Below, piece after piece: positions 54,686-63,500 of a stretch of DNA of 64,000 nucleotides. How positions within the stretch are numbered: position 1 is the stretch's first letter; each line of letters starts with the position of its first letter. The DNA comes from Flavobacterium soyae (GTDB taxonomy: Bacteria; Bacteroidota; Bacteroidia; Flavobacteriales; Flavobacteriaceae), in NCBI RefSeq assembly GCF_021245985.1, contig NZ_JAJQXA010000003.1, positions 62,001-126,000 on the forward strand, written 5' to 3'. Under the pieces are notes generated by a model. That model saw only the letters and a list, made by a program, of their open reading frames with translations, did no database searches and was not told where the DNA came from. Made by a program: the position numbers and the translations under genes.

Positions 54686-54962
54686 CGAAAGTACAATTGG
54701 AGCTGTTTTACAACAAATTATTCAGGTTAATAAATTACAGCCAGGAATGGATCAGATTGATGTAAAAGAAGCCTGGACGCAATTAATGGGAAATGGTGTA
54801 AAAACGTATACTAAAAATGTCGTTTTAAAGGGCAGTACATTGTATGTTGAACTTGGATCTGCTGTTTTAAGAGAAGAATTAAGTCACGGAAAATCTAAAA
54901 TAGTTAAAATGATTAATGAGGAGCTTGGGCGTGAAGTGGTAAAAGATGTGGTTTTGCGCTGA
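54663..54962 (+). CDS. DUF721/DciA-like protein
   Basis: 99 residues from 54663 (a second Met is at 54666). KRLNNESTIGAVLQQIIQVN, then KEAWTQLMGNGVKTYTKNV and LYVELGSAVLREELSHGK match DUF721, the domain of DciA replication helicase loaders. It may load or assist DnaB at origins; this is inferred from the family. It overlaps the lipoprotein gene by 23 bp. The element at 55013 gives a terminator-like stem. Confidence 0.85.
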   Translation: MMAKRLNNESTIGAVLQQIIQVNKLQPGMDQIDVKEAWTQLMGNGVKTYTKNVVLKGSTLYVELGSAVLREELSHGKSKIVKMINEELGREVVKDVVLR

Positions 54963-55012
54963 TTTTAGATTTTAGATTTTAGATTTTAGATTTTTCAGGA
55001 TATCAAAAAAAA

Positions 55013-55121
55013 GAGGCTGTCTCAAAAGTCGAGACAACCTCTTTTTTATTCGGATACCTATCGGAGAAATTTTCCATTTACGCGATTCTCAACAGCTTGA
55101 TTTTACTTTTGAGACAGCCTC
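55013..55121. mobile_element. 109-bp MITE-like element, inverted copy
   Basis: Reverse complement of 18648-18756 with a single difference (CGCGATTCTC where the other copy implies CGCAATTCTC). The left end GAGGCTGTCTC-AAAAGTC-GAGACAACCTC then TTTTTT is itself a terminator-like hairpin for the DUF721 gene. It is flanked by TTTTAGATT word repeats on the left and CAATCTAAAATCTGAACTCT on the right. Confidence 0.88.
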
Positions 55122-55183
55122 TTTTTTTTGATTTATATGTGTAGTTCAGCAATCTAAAATCTGAACTCTACAATCTGAAATTA

Positions 55184-55603
55184 TTAGAATTGCTCTCTTC
55201 CAGCAAAGTGGAATGCACCTTCAATAGCAGCGTTTTCGTCGCTGTCAGATCCGTGAACTGCATTTTCTCCAATAGAAGCTGCGTATGCTTTACGAATAGT
55301 TCCTTCAGCAGCTTCAGCCGGATTTGTAGCTCCAATTAAAGTTCTGAAATCTTCTACTGCGTTATCTTTTTCTAAAATTGCAGCAACAATTGGTCCACGA
55401 GACATAAATTCAACTAATTCTCCGTAGAAAGGTCTTTCTGCGTGAACTGCATAAAATGCTTTTGCATCAGCTACAGTTAATTGAGTTAATTTTAATGAAA
55501 CGATTTTGAAACCACCATTAGTGATCATTGCTAAGATATTCCCGATGTGTCCGTTTGCAACAGCATCTGGTTTAATCATTGTAAAAGTTCTATTTGTTGC
55601 CAT
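55184..55603 (-). CDS. ndk: Nucleoside diphosphate kinase
   Basis: 139 residues from the chosen start at 55603 ([15 protein letters not shown]); the 50-codon extension upstream is out of family. The catalytic His lies in [12 protein letters not shown] near 115. The ATP site [14 protein letters not shown] and the loop [12 protein letters not shown] are standard. It balances NTP and dNTP pools by phosphate transfer from ATP. A -7 box TACTTTTG (minus strand, plus 55627-55634) lies 24 bp before the ATG. It is monocistronic. Confidence 0.97.
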   Translation of the reverse strand: MATNRTFTMIKPDAVANGHIGNILAMITNGGFKIVSLKLTQLTVADAKAFYAVHAERPFYGELVEFMSRGPIVAAILEKDNAVEDFRTLIGATNPAEAAEGTIRKAYAASIGENAVHGSDSDENAAIEGAFHFAGREQF

Positions 55604-55733
55604 TTTATATTTTATTAAATTTTGTGCAAAAGTAGACTTTTTTTGTGAATTGATTTTAATAAATTCACAATTAAAACATGGTAGAATGATGTTTTGAGTA
55701 AGAAAAGCTTTTTTAAATGATATAAGTAATAGT

Positions 55734-55805
55734 AGAGATGTACTGCAGTGCATCTAACACAAAGTAAATATTTAATAAAAAAAAGACGCACTGCGGTGCG
55801 TCTCT
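55734..55805. repeat. Twin hairpins with TGCAGTGCA-type cores
   Basis: AGAGATGTACTGCAGTGCAT then CT (55734-55755) and AGACGCACTGCGGTGCGTCT then CT (55784-55805) are two similar palindromes, 28 bp apart. They lie after the leftward DUF5009 gene and probably form its terminator. Confidence 0.8.
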
Positions 55806-55826
55806 ATGTATATGATGAAATGTTTT

Positions 55827-57098
55827 TTATACTTTGAATATTAATTTGTTTCTGTAGAATATCCACAAAATAAAAGTCCAGATACAAACGTAAACTAATG
55901 CGCCGGCTAATGAAGCGGTCATTGGGTTGCTAAAAAATGGCGCAATCCAAAAGCTATATAAATAATTTAATAAATTGATTTTTTCTTCTGTTTTATGTGG
56001 ATTTTGAAATTCGATCATTACCAATGCCTGCGGAATTATCTGCGAAGTAAAGAAAACGATCATTGGGTTTACACCCCAGATCAAGAATGGTTTGAATCCT
56101 TTTTTATAATCGGCAATATCAATTATGTAGTATAAAATCGCTAAAAATGTTGTGGCTAATCCGGTGGTGTATAAAACATAACTGCTTGTCCAAAGGGATT
56201 TGTTTATTGGGAAAACAATATTCCAAATTAAGCCTCCAATAATTAATGCAGCTCCGGCAATTGTCATTTTTTGTGCTTTTTTAGTTTTAGGAAAATTTAA
56301 CTGTAATAATTGACCAATTAATAAACCAATAATTCCGTTTACTATTGACGGAAATGTGCTTAAAATGCCTTCCGGATCCCAGGTTACTGTTCCGCGGTAC
56401 ATATGTCCTTTTAATAAAACGCCATCCAGCCAAGATGCTAAATTTGTTCCTTTGTCTAGATTTGCGTCGCCAATTCCGGGAACAGGAATTAAAGTCATGA
56501 TTGCCCAATATCCTAATAACAAAACGATTCCGGTTATGATCTGTGTTTTTTGAGATGTTTTTAAATACAAAAGAGAAACTACAAAATAAACAATTGCAAT
56601 TCGTTGTAAAACTCCCGGAAGCCTTACATCACTATAAGCTTCGATACCGCTGTAAGCGAGAAAGAGATAAATAAACAGAATTGAAAATGCTAAAATGTTT
56701 TTGATTTTTGAACTGAAACTTCCCATTAAGGCATAGCCTGCAGCAATAGTAATGGCAAGCCGGCCAATTAAAAGCAGAATTCCTTCAAGTCCAAATAACT
56801 GGATTTTTCCAAAAAAGTTGAAGAAAATCCCCAAACAAAGCATTCGCAAAGAGCGAACTAAAATTTTGTTGAATGTCGTGCCGTCATAAAATTTGTCTGG
56901 CATTGCAAGCGGAACGGCAACTCCCATTATAAAAATAAAAAACGGGAATACTAAATCGGTTGGAGTGCAGCCGTGCCATTCGGCGTGTAATAATGGCGGA
57001 TAAACATTGCCCCAGTCTCCGGGGTTGTTTACAATTGTCATCAATAAAATAGTTAGTCCACGAAAGACATCTAGCGAAATTAAGCGTTCTTTTACCAT
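55827..57098 (-). CDS. DUF5009/HGSNAT-like membrane acyltransferase, copy 2
   Basis: 423 residues with about ten spans. RLISLDVFRGLTILLMTIVN and the HAEWHGCTPTDLVFPFFIFI segment carry the Asp and His that are conserved in HGSNAT relatives; VFPFFIFIMGVAVPLA parallels copy 1 (40974). It may acetylate or otherwise acylate cell-wall or glycan amino sugars. It is 207 bp upstream of bshC's stop on the same strand, separated by an inverted repeat. Confidence 0.87.
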   Translation of the reverse strand: MVKERLISLDVFRGLTILLMTIVNNPGDWGNVYPPLLHAEWHGCTPTDLVFPFFIFIMGVAVPLAMPDKFYDGTTFNKILVRSLRMLCLGIFFNFFGKIQLFGLEGILLLIGRLAITIAAGYALMGSFSSKIKNILAFSILFIYLFLAYSGIEAYSDVRLPGVLQRIAIVYFVVSLLYLKTSQKTQIITGIVLLLGYWAIMTLIPVPGIGDANLDKGTNLASWLDGVLLKGHMYRGTVTWDPEGILSTFPSIVNGIIGLLIGQLLQLNFPKTKKAQKMTIAGAALIIGGLIWNIVFPINKSLWTSSYVLYTTGLATTFLAILYYIIDIADYKKGFKPFLIWGVNPMIVFFTSQIIPQALVMIEFQNPHKTEEKINLLNYLYSFWIAPFFSNPMTASLAGALVYVCIWTFILWIFYRNKLIFKV

Positions 57099-57211
57099 TG
57101 GTTTTGGGTAAATTGGTTAGTTAATAATTTTAAAAATCGCTATTTGGTTTGGAGAATAATAATCTTGAAAATAGATGGTTATTTGGTTTTCGAGAATTAT
57201 TATTATATTTT

Positions 57212-57294
57212 TTTGCCACGAATTACGCAAATTTTCACTAATTTATATTCTTTGAATAAAAAAATAATTCGTGGTAATTCGTGTAATTTGTGGC
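57212..57294. repeat. CCACGAATTACGCAAATT inverted repeat
   Basis: TTTGCCACGAATTACGCAAA (57212-57231) faces AATTCGTGTAATTTGTGGCA (57275-57294). It lies between bshC and the DUF5009 gene and belongs to the dispersed CACGAATT word family. Confidence 0.75.
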
Positions 57295-57304
57295 AGACTA
57301 TTTT

Positions 57305-58894
57305 TTATATTGTTATGATGTTAAAATTCATTTCTAAAGGCTTCAGTTTTTGCAGTAAAAGCGGTACTAATTGCTCACCTTTTTCCAGATAAAATTCAGA
57401 GAAATTGCTCTGGCGCTCTTGTAAACTATTATTTGGGAATAGTTCGCATTGCAAATCTGTTACACGCTGCAATTGATCGCTTAGTTTTCTTTTTTGTGCT
57501 TTTAATAAACGTTTTTCTAAATTTTCTAAACCTTTTGTCTGTTTCGTTTCCTGTGCTTTTACAGCCCCGGAAAAAGATTTATCAGTTTGATTGGCTAATT
57601 CATAAAGATATTGAAATTGGTTTTTCAATATTTCTTTTTGAGGTGTTAAATCAATTGGAAATGCAGAAATTTTGTGTGTAATAGTATTTATTAAATTTTC
57701 TTGTTTGGTAAAAAGATCCTTCCAGCTTAAGTTTAATTGATCTGCTTTTTTTTCTTGTTTTTCGGTTGCCAGAAGAACAGAGTTACGAACTAAAAGCATT
57801 GGAAAAGTAATTTTTACAATATCAAAAAAGGATTTTAATTCCAGCCAATAAGCAATTTCTCCGCCTCCGCCTATGTAGCATAGATTCGGGAGAATAATTT
57901 CCTGATAAAGCGGACGCATAATAACATTGGGACTGAATTTTTGAGGATGATTTTCTAATTCAGAAAGAATTTGTTCTTTAGAAAATGAGATTTTTGTGTT
58001 GTTTACGAAGTACTTGTTTTCCTCAAAAATGATTCTTTCGCGCAGATTATCTTCAATATAAAATAAATTAATCTCACGTGGATTTACCTGAACGGTATAC
58101 TCTTTCAATTGTTCAATAGTTTCCTGAACTGCTTTGTATGAAGTTTGTTTTTCTAATTCTTCTTTTGCATACGGAATAAAAGTACGTTTTAAATCGGCAT
58201 CATCAGCATCTATAATCACTAAACCATGATTAGCAAATAAGCTGTCGGCTAAAAAGCGTGTTGCATCGGCCAGATTATCATGTTTTAAATAAGCATTTTC
58301 AAAAAGCTTTTTTAAAGTATTGGCATTTGTGCTTGAGCCTAATTCTAATGAATAAATTTCAAAGAATTCATCTAAACCTTCAGTTGAAAGCCGTCCAACA
58401 GGACCGTTACTTTCTTTATTCCATCTGAATTTTTTTCCTTTAAAATTAAAATAGTTTATTTCTTCAAAATCATGATCTTCTGTCGCCATCCAATAAATTG
58501 GAACAAAATTGTACGATGGATATTTCGATTTTAATTCCTTAGTAAGATTTATGGTCGAAATGATTTTATATAAGAAATACAAGGGACCGCTAAATAAATT
58601 TAACTGATGCCCGGTTGTTATCGTAAAGGTGTTTTTGAGTGCTAAAAGCTCAATGTTTTGCTTGGTTGAATCAGAAATTTCAATATTTTGATATTGCTTT
58701 TTTAAAGCTGTAATCAAAGGAATTCGGTTATTGTTATCAAAGTTGTCTGCTTTTTCAGCAATTTGCTTTTCGAAGTTTTCTAATGTTGGGAAATTGTTGT
58801 ACAGCGGTTTCAATTCTGATTTCTGATCTAAATAATCTTGTATCAATTTAGAAAAATATCCTGAAGTTTGATAGCTGACACAGTCGGTTGGCAT
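57305..58894 (-). CDS. bshC: Bacillithiol synthase BshC (cysteine-adding enzyme)
   Basis: 529 residues, matching BshC length. GHQLNLFSGPLYFLYKIIST near 105 and YNFVPIYWMATEDHDFEEIN contain the HxGH-like nucleotide motif and the acidic site. CYIGGGGEIAYWLELKSFF near 320 and the C-terminal coiled coil (AQETKQTKGLENLEKRLLKA) complete the family pattern. It adds cysteine to glucosaminyl-malate to give bacillithiol. BshA and BshB are not adjacent. It could supply the thiol for the 1-Cys peroxiredoxin at 12066. It is monocistronic. Confidence 0.95.
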   Translation of the reverse strand: MPTDCVSYQTSGYFSKLIQDYLDQKSELKPLYNNFPTLENFEKQIAEKADNFDNNNRIPLITALKKQYQNIEISDSTKQNIELLALKNTFTITTGHQLNLFSGPLYFLYKIISTINLTKELKSKYPSYNFVPIYWMATEDHDFEEINYFNFKGKKFRWNKESNGPVGRLSTEGLDEFFEIYSLELGSSTNANTLKKLFENAYLKHDNLADATRFLADSLFANHGLVIIDADDADLKRTFIPYAKEELEKQTSYKAVQETIEQLKEYTVQVNPREINLFYIEDNLRERIIFEENKYFVNNTKISFSKEQILSELENHPQKFSPNVIMRPLYQEIILPNLCYIGGGGEIAYWLELKSFFDIVKITFPMLLVRNSVLLATEKQEKKADQLNLSWKDLFTKQENLINTITHKISAFPIDLTPQKEILKNQFQYLYELANQTDKSFSGAVKAQETKQTKGLENLEKRLLKAQKRKLSDQLQRVTDLQCELFPNNSLQERQSNFSEFYLEKGEQLVPLLLQKLKPLEMNFNIITI

Positions 58895-59164
58895 AATTGT
58901 AAATTTATTTTTGACAGCTGTAAATTTAATGAAAATATGCAGTTAAATACGGTTTTAACTATTGCTTAAGATTGATTTTTATTTTTTGTTTTAAAGCTCC
59001 TATAATCAGCTTTTTAAATTTGATTAAAATGGAGGGTGTTAAAAATATAAAAAGCATCAAATTTGTTAAAAACAAAGAAGAGTTCTAAAACTAATTGTTT
59101 TAAATGTGTAATATTAATAACGAAACTATATTTTTGTAACCAAAAAAAGATATATCTATTTTAC

Positions 59165-60442
59165 ATGGAAACTAACCCGAAAAAAAAGAACTCATTAAAA
59201 CATGTTCTTTTTGGAAGCCTTATTGGCACCACAATTGAATTTTTTGATTTTTATATTTATGCCAATGCTGCAGTATTGGTTTTTCCGCAATTATTTTTTC
59301 CGAGTTCAGATTCGACAATGGCTACTCTGGAATCTTTAGCAACTTTTTCAATCGCCTTTTTATCTCGCCCGTTAGGTTCTGCTTTTTTTGGACATTACGG
59401 GGATAAAATTGGGCGTAAATTCACATTGGTTGCCGCTTTATTAACAATGGGTATTTCAACCGTTACAATAGGATTTTTGCCAAGTTATGCGAGTATTGGT
59501 GTTGCAGCTCCCTTATTATTGATGCTTTGCCGTTTTGGGCAGGGCGTAGGTTTAGGAGGAGAATGGGGAGGAGCGGTTTTATTGGCTATAGAAAATGCAC
59601 CGTCGCATAAACGTGCCTGGTACGGGATGTTTCCGCAATTAGGAGCTCCAATAGGATTGCTGCTTTCTGGCGGGACTTTTCTATTGTTAACCGATTCTAT
59701 GAGTAATGAAGATTTTATGGATTATGGCTGGAGAATTCCGTTTATTGCCAGTTCATTATTGGTTGTAGTTGGGTTTTATATTCGAACAAAAATTACTGAA
59801 ACTCCATCTTTCGAAAATTCTAAAAAAGAACATGAAGAAGTTAAAGTTCCTTTTTTAACACTTGTGAAATCGTATAAAAATCAATTGATTTTTGGAACCT
59901 TTGCAGCCATTACAACATTTTTAGTTTTTTACTTAATGACTGTTTTTACATTAAGCTGGGCTACTTCAGATTTAGGAATTGTAAAAAGAGACGGATTATT
60001 AATACAGTTGTTTTCTGTGTTGTTTTTTGCCATTTTTATTCCGGTTTCAGCAGTAGTTGCAGATAAAATAGGCCGTCGTAAAATGCTTATTATAGCTACT
60101 GCGGCTATTGCCGTTTTCGGGTTTTTCTTTTCTTATTTTTTAAGTTCTGGAAATATTGCTTTAGTTACCGCTTTTGCCTGCATTGGAATGGCTTTAATGG
60201 GATTTACTTATGGTCCTTTGGGAACTTTCTTGTCTGAGTTGTTTCCAACAAATGTTCGTTATTCGGGGGCATCACTAACGTTTAATCTAGCAGGAATTCT
60301 GGGTGCAGCTTTTGCGCCTATGATAGCTATTTGGTTAGCCAAAACTTATGATGTAAGTTATGTTGGTTTATACTTAACGATTGCAGCATTTATTTCTTTA
60401 GTTTCATTTTTGGTAATTAGCAAGGAGGAACATAAATTTTAA
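59165..60442 (+). CDS. MFS transporter, metabolite:H+ symporter (ProP-like) type
   Basis: 425 residues from the start at 59165 (METNPKKKNSLKHVLFG); the 34 codons before it are not family-like, and a -7 box TATTTTTG lies at 59129-59136. Twelve spans. GTTIEFFDFYIYANAAVLVF and FFGHYGDKIGRKFTLV are typical of the sugar porter/MHS group, and RFGQGVGLGGEWGGAVLL is a diagnostic motif. GTFLSELFPTNVRYSGASLT follows in the second half. It likely moves osmolytes or organic acids with protons. It faces the adhesin gene across a terminator. Confidence 0.93.
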   Translation: METNPKKKNSLKHVLFGSLIGTTIEFFDFYIYANAAVLVFPQLFFPSSDSTMATLESLATFSIAFLSRPLGSAFFGHYGDKIGRKFTLVAALLTMGISTVTIGFLPSYASIGVAAPLLLMLCRFGQGVGLGGEWGGAVLLAIENAPSHKRAWYGMFPQLGAPIGLLLSGGTFLLLTDSMSNEDFMDYGWRIPFIASSLLVVVGFYIRTKITETPSFENSKKEHEEVKVPFLTLVKSYKNQLIFGTFAAITTFLVFYLMTVFTLSWATSDLGIVKRDGLLIQLFSVLFFAIFIPVSAVVADKIGRRKMLIIATAAIAVFGFFFSYFLSSGNIALVTAFACIGMALMGFTYGPLGTFLSELFPTNVRYSGASLTFNLAGILGAAFAPMIAIWLAKTYDVSYVGLYLTIAAFISLVSFLVISKEEHKF

Positions 60443-60470
60443 ATAATAGAATTTCTAAATTTCTTGAAAT

Positions 60471-60510
60471 AAAAAAAGGCGTAGGTTTTATATAACTTTC
60501 GCCTTTTTTA
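60471..60510. terminator. Bidirectional terminator between MFS and adhesin genes
   Basis: AAAAAAAGGCG pairs with CGCCTTTTTTA across 18 nt, with T-rich runs on both sides. It lies 29 bp after the MFS stop and 7 bp before the adhesin stop. Confidence 0.85.
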
Positions 60511-60516
60511 TTTGAA

Positions 60517-63500
60517 TTATCTTTTTAAACTAAAATGTCCCCTAAATTCTGTTCCGTTTAATCTTGTAACAGTAAACCAATAATCTGATGCGGGTTCTTG
60601 ATTCCCTAAATACATTCCATCCCATGAAGCGCCTGAGGCTAATTCTTTTATTAATTTTCCGTAACGGTCAAATATTCTAATTCCTGTATTTGGAGCTAAA
60701 TAAGCTGAATCAATTGTCCAGTGATCATTAAAGTTGTCATTATTTGGTGTAAAGAACTTTGGAAATGGAAGCTCATCAACAAAATTAATACAATCGCCAA
60801 TTGTTGCCTCAAGAATAGTTATGGAAACTGGAATTCTGTCACTTTCGCAATTATTTATGCTTTGCGAAGCGTAATAAATAACTCCATTTTCAAGAGGTGC
60901 AGATTCTGATAATGTCATGTTTGAAGAGCTGCTTTCGTACCATTTTATATTTTGTCCGGTGATTTCGATATCTCTAATAGAAGCATTTTTTTGAATACAA
61001 AATAACTGCGGTGAATCAGCAATTGGATTTTGAGTGTCCTGAATTCTTACACTAACAGCAAGTCTTTGACTTTCACAGTTATTTAAAGTCTGCGATGCGT
61101 AATAGGTGTTGCTTTGTAATAAATCTGTTCCATTTAAAATATTTCCACCCACAACTGCATCGTACCATTTTATGTTTGTTCCAGTAATCACAAGATTTTC
61201 GATAGTTGCAATTTCATCAATACAAAATTGCTGATTACTGCTTCCTGTTGGTAAAGGAGTATCATAAATACGAACTAAAATCGGAATTCTGTCGCCTTCA
61301 CATCCAATGGTTTGTGAAGCATAATATGTCCTGTTATCTTCCAATAAAGTTGTAATTGGTAAATTTGCAGCCGAGAAATTGGTGTCGTACCATTTTATAT
61401 TCTGCCCAGAAATTTGAATATTACTTAAATTTGCATTTTCATTTTTACAGAAAGATTGATTTCCGTTTGCAGTTGGAATAGAAGGTGTATTGACAATCGA
61501 AACTGTTATTCCTAATCTTAGACCTTCACAATTATTTTCTGTTTGTGAAGCATAGTAAGTTTGACCATTTACAAGATTTGTGTTTTCTGCTAATAAAGTT
61601 CCGTTACTCACTGCATCATACCATTTTATTGATGTTCCTGTAATTTGAATATCAGCAATTGTTGCATTTTGTGCTGAACAAAAGGATTGATTTGTATTTC
61701 CTGTTGGAGGATAAGTAACCTGAATATTAATTGTAACCGGAACTCTTTCACTTTCACATCCGTTTATGGTTTGTGAAGCATAATATGTTGCTTTATCCTG
61801 AGCTACAGTTGTAGGTGATACAAGTGTTCCTGCTGTTAGGTTACTATACCATTTTATATTTTGTCCGGTAATTTGAATGTCATTTAAAGTTGCATTTACC
61901 TGAACACAGAAAGTTTGAGGGCTCGTTATAGTAGGCTTTTGGGTAAAATTTGTAAAAGGAGTTATGGTAACTGTGGAAGCATTTGAAACACAGCCTTTAT
62001 TATTCTTTACCTTAATAAAATAAGTAGCAGGGTCAAGATTTGATTTCGTTGCAACTGTAGTCCAGCTAACACCATCATCGAAACTATATTCTGATGCAGC
62101 ATTGGTAATTGTAATAGAGCCTTTAGGATTATTGCAATCGGGCTGTATAGTTGTAAATATAGGATTGCTCGGATAATCTGTTGGAGGAATAATGATTGCA
62201 GATATTGAAGCAGATTCGCAGCCACTGCTATTTTTAACGCGAACCATATAGGTTCCAGCTAGTAAATTTCCTGAATTTGGATTGGCTGAATAACTTTTGC
62301 CATTGTCAAAACTATATTGATCTGCTGTACTTGTAATTAAAATTGAACCAAAAGGATTACTGCAAGTAATAGGCTGCGTAATATTTAAAGTTGGAATTGA
62401 AGGAGCATTTGGTGCTGTTTTGATGATTGCTTTATATACAGCAGATGCGCAGCCATTTGTGTATTTTATTCGGATAGAATAATTTCCAGGAGGTAAACTA
62501 CTTGTATTATTGGTATTCCAGGTAATGCCATCATCAAAACTATATAGATTCGCAACTGTAGAAACCATAATGCTGCCTGTAGACGAATTACAACCAGTTG
62601 GGTCTGTGACTACAACTTGTGGCGCTTCAGGAATTATAGGTGCAGCTTGTATAGTGACAGGTACAGCAAGAGAAATACAACCCGAATTATATTTAATCAT
62701 TAAATTATAGGTTCCTGCTGATAGATTAGATTTTGTATTAGATGTTCCAAACGTAATTCCGTTATCAAAACTATAAAAATCGGCAGCAGTATTAATTGAA
62801 ATTGATCCTGTAAAATCGGTGCAAGTGGGTTGAGTTGCTGTAAAAGCAGGAGCTGAAAGCGGTGATAATGGCGATATCGTGACTGGAGCAGCATCTGAAA
62901 CACAACCTGTTGAATTTTTAATTTTTATAAAATATGTACCTGGAGAAAGATCTGTTTTTGTATTAGAAAAAACGTAGGTTAATCCATTGTCATAGCTGTA
63001 AGTTGCTGCATTTGTTGTAATAGTAATAGAACCTTTTGATGAGCCGCAGCTTGGCTGAGTAGTAGTAAAATTTGGAGCCGCAATTGTAGTACCAGAGCTC
63101 AAATTGACAACAGTTGTTGATGATTCGCAGCTATAAGAATCTGTTTTGATTTTAATAATATAGGTACCAGCCCCAACATTTATTTTCGTTGGGCTTGTTG
63201 TCCAGCTGTTTCCATCATTGAAACTATAACTTATAGCTGATGTTGTTATGGTGATGCTGCCATCAGTGGCGCCACAGGAAGAAGGTTGAACTATCTTAAC
63301 AGTAGGTGCGGCAGGAATTGCGGGAGGAGTATATATATAGGCATAACTACCAGAAGAAGTACAGCCTAAAGTGTTTTTTATTAATACATTGTATGAGCCG
63401 CTAGCTAAATTTTTCTTTACAGGATTTGTAGTCCAAGTTATTCCTCCATCAAAACTATATTGGTCTGCAGTAGAATTTACTATTATAGTTCCAGCTGGAG

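Noticed and set aside
55604..55753. 50-codon extension of ndk
   Set aside because: It lies upstream of the TACTTTTG promoter box and outside the conserved NDK length.
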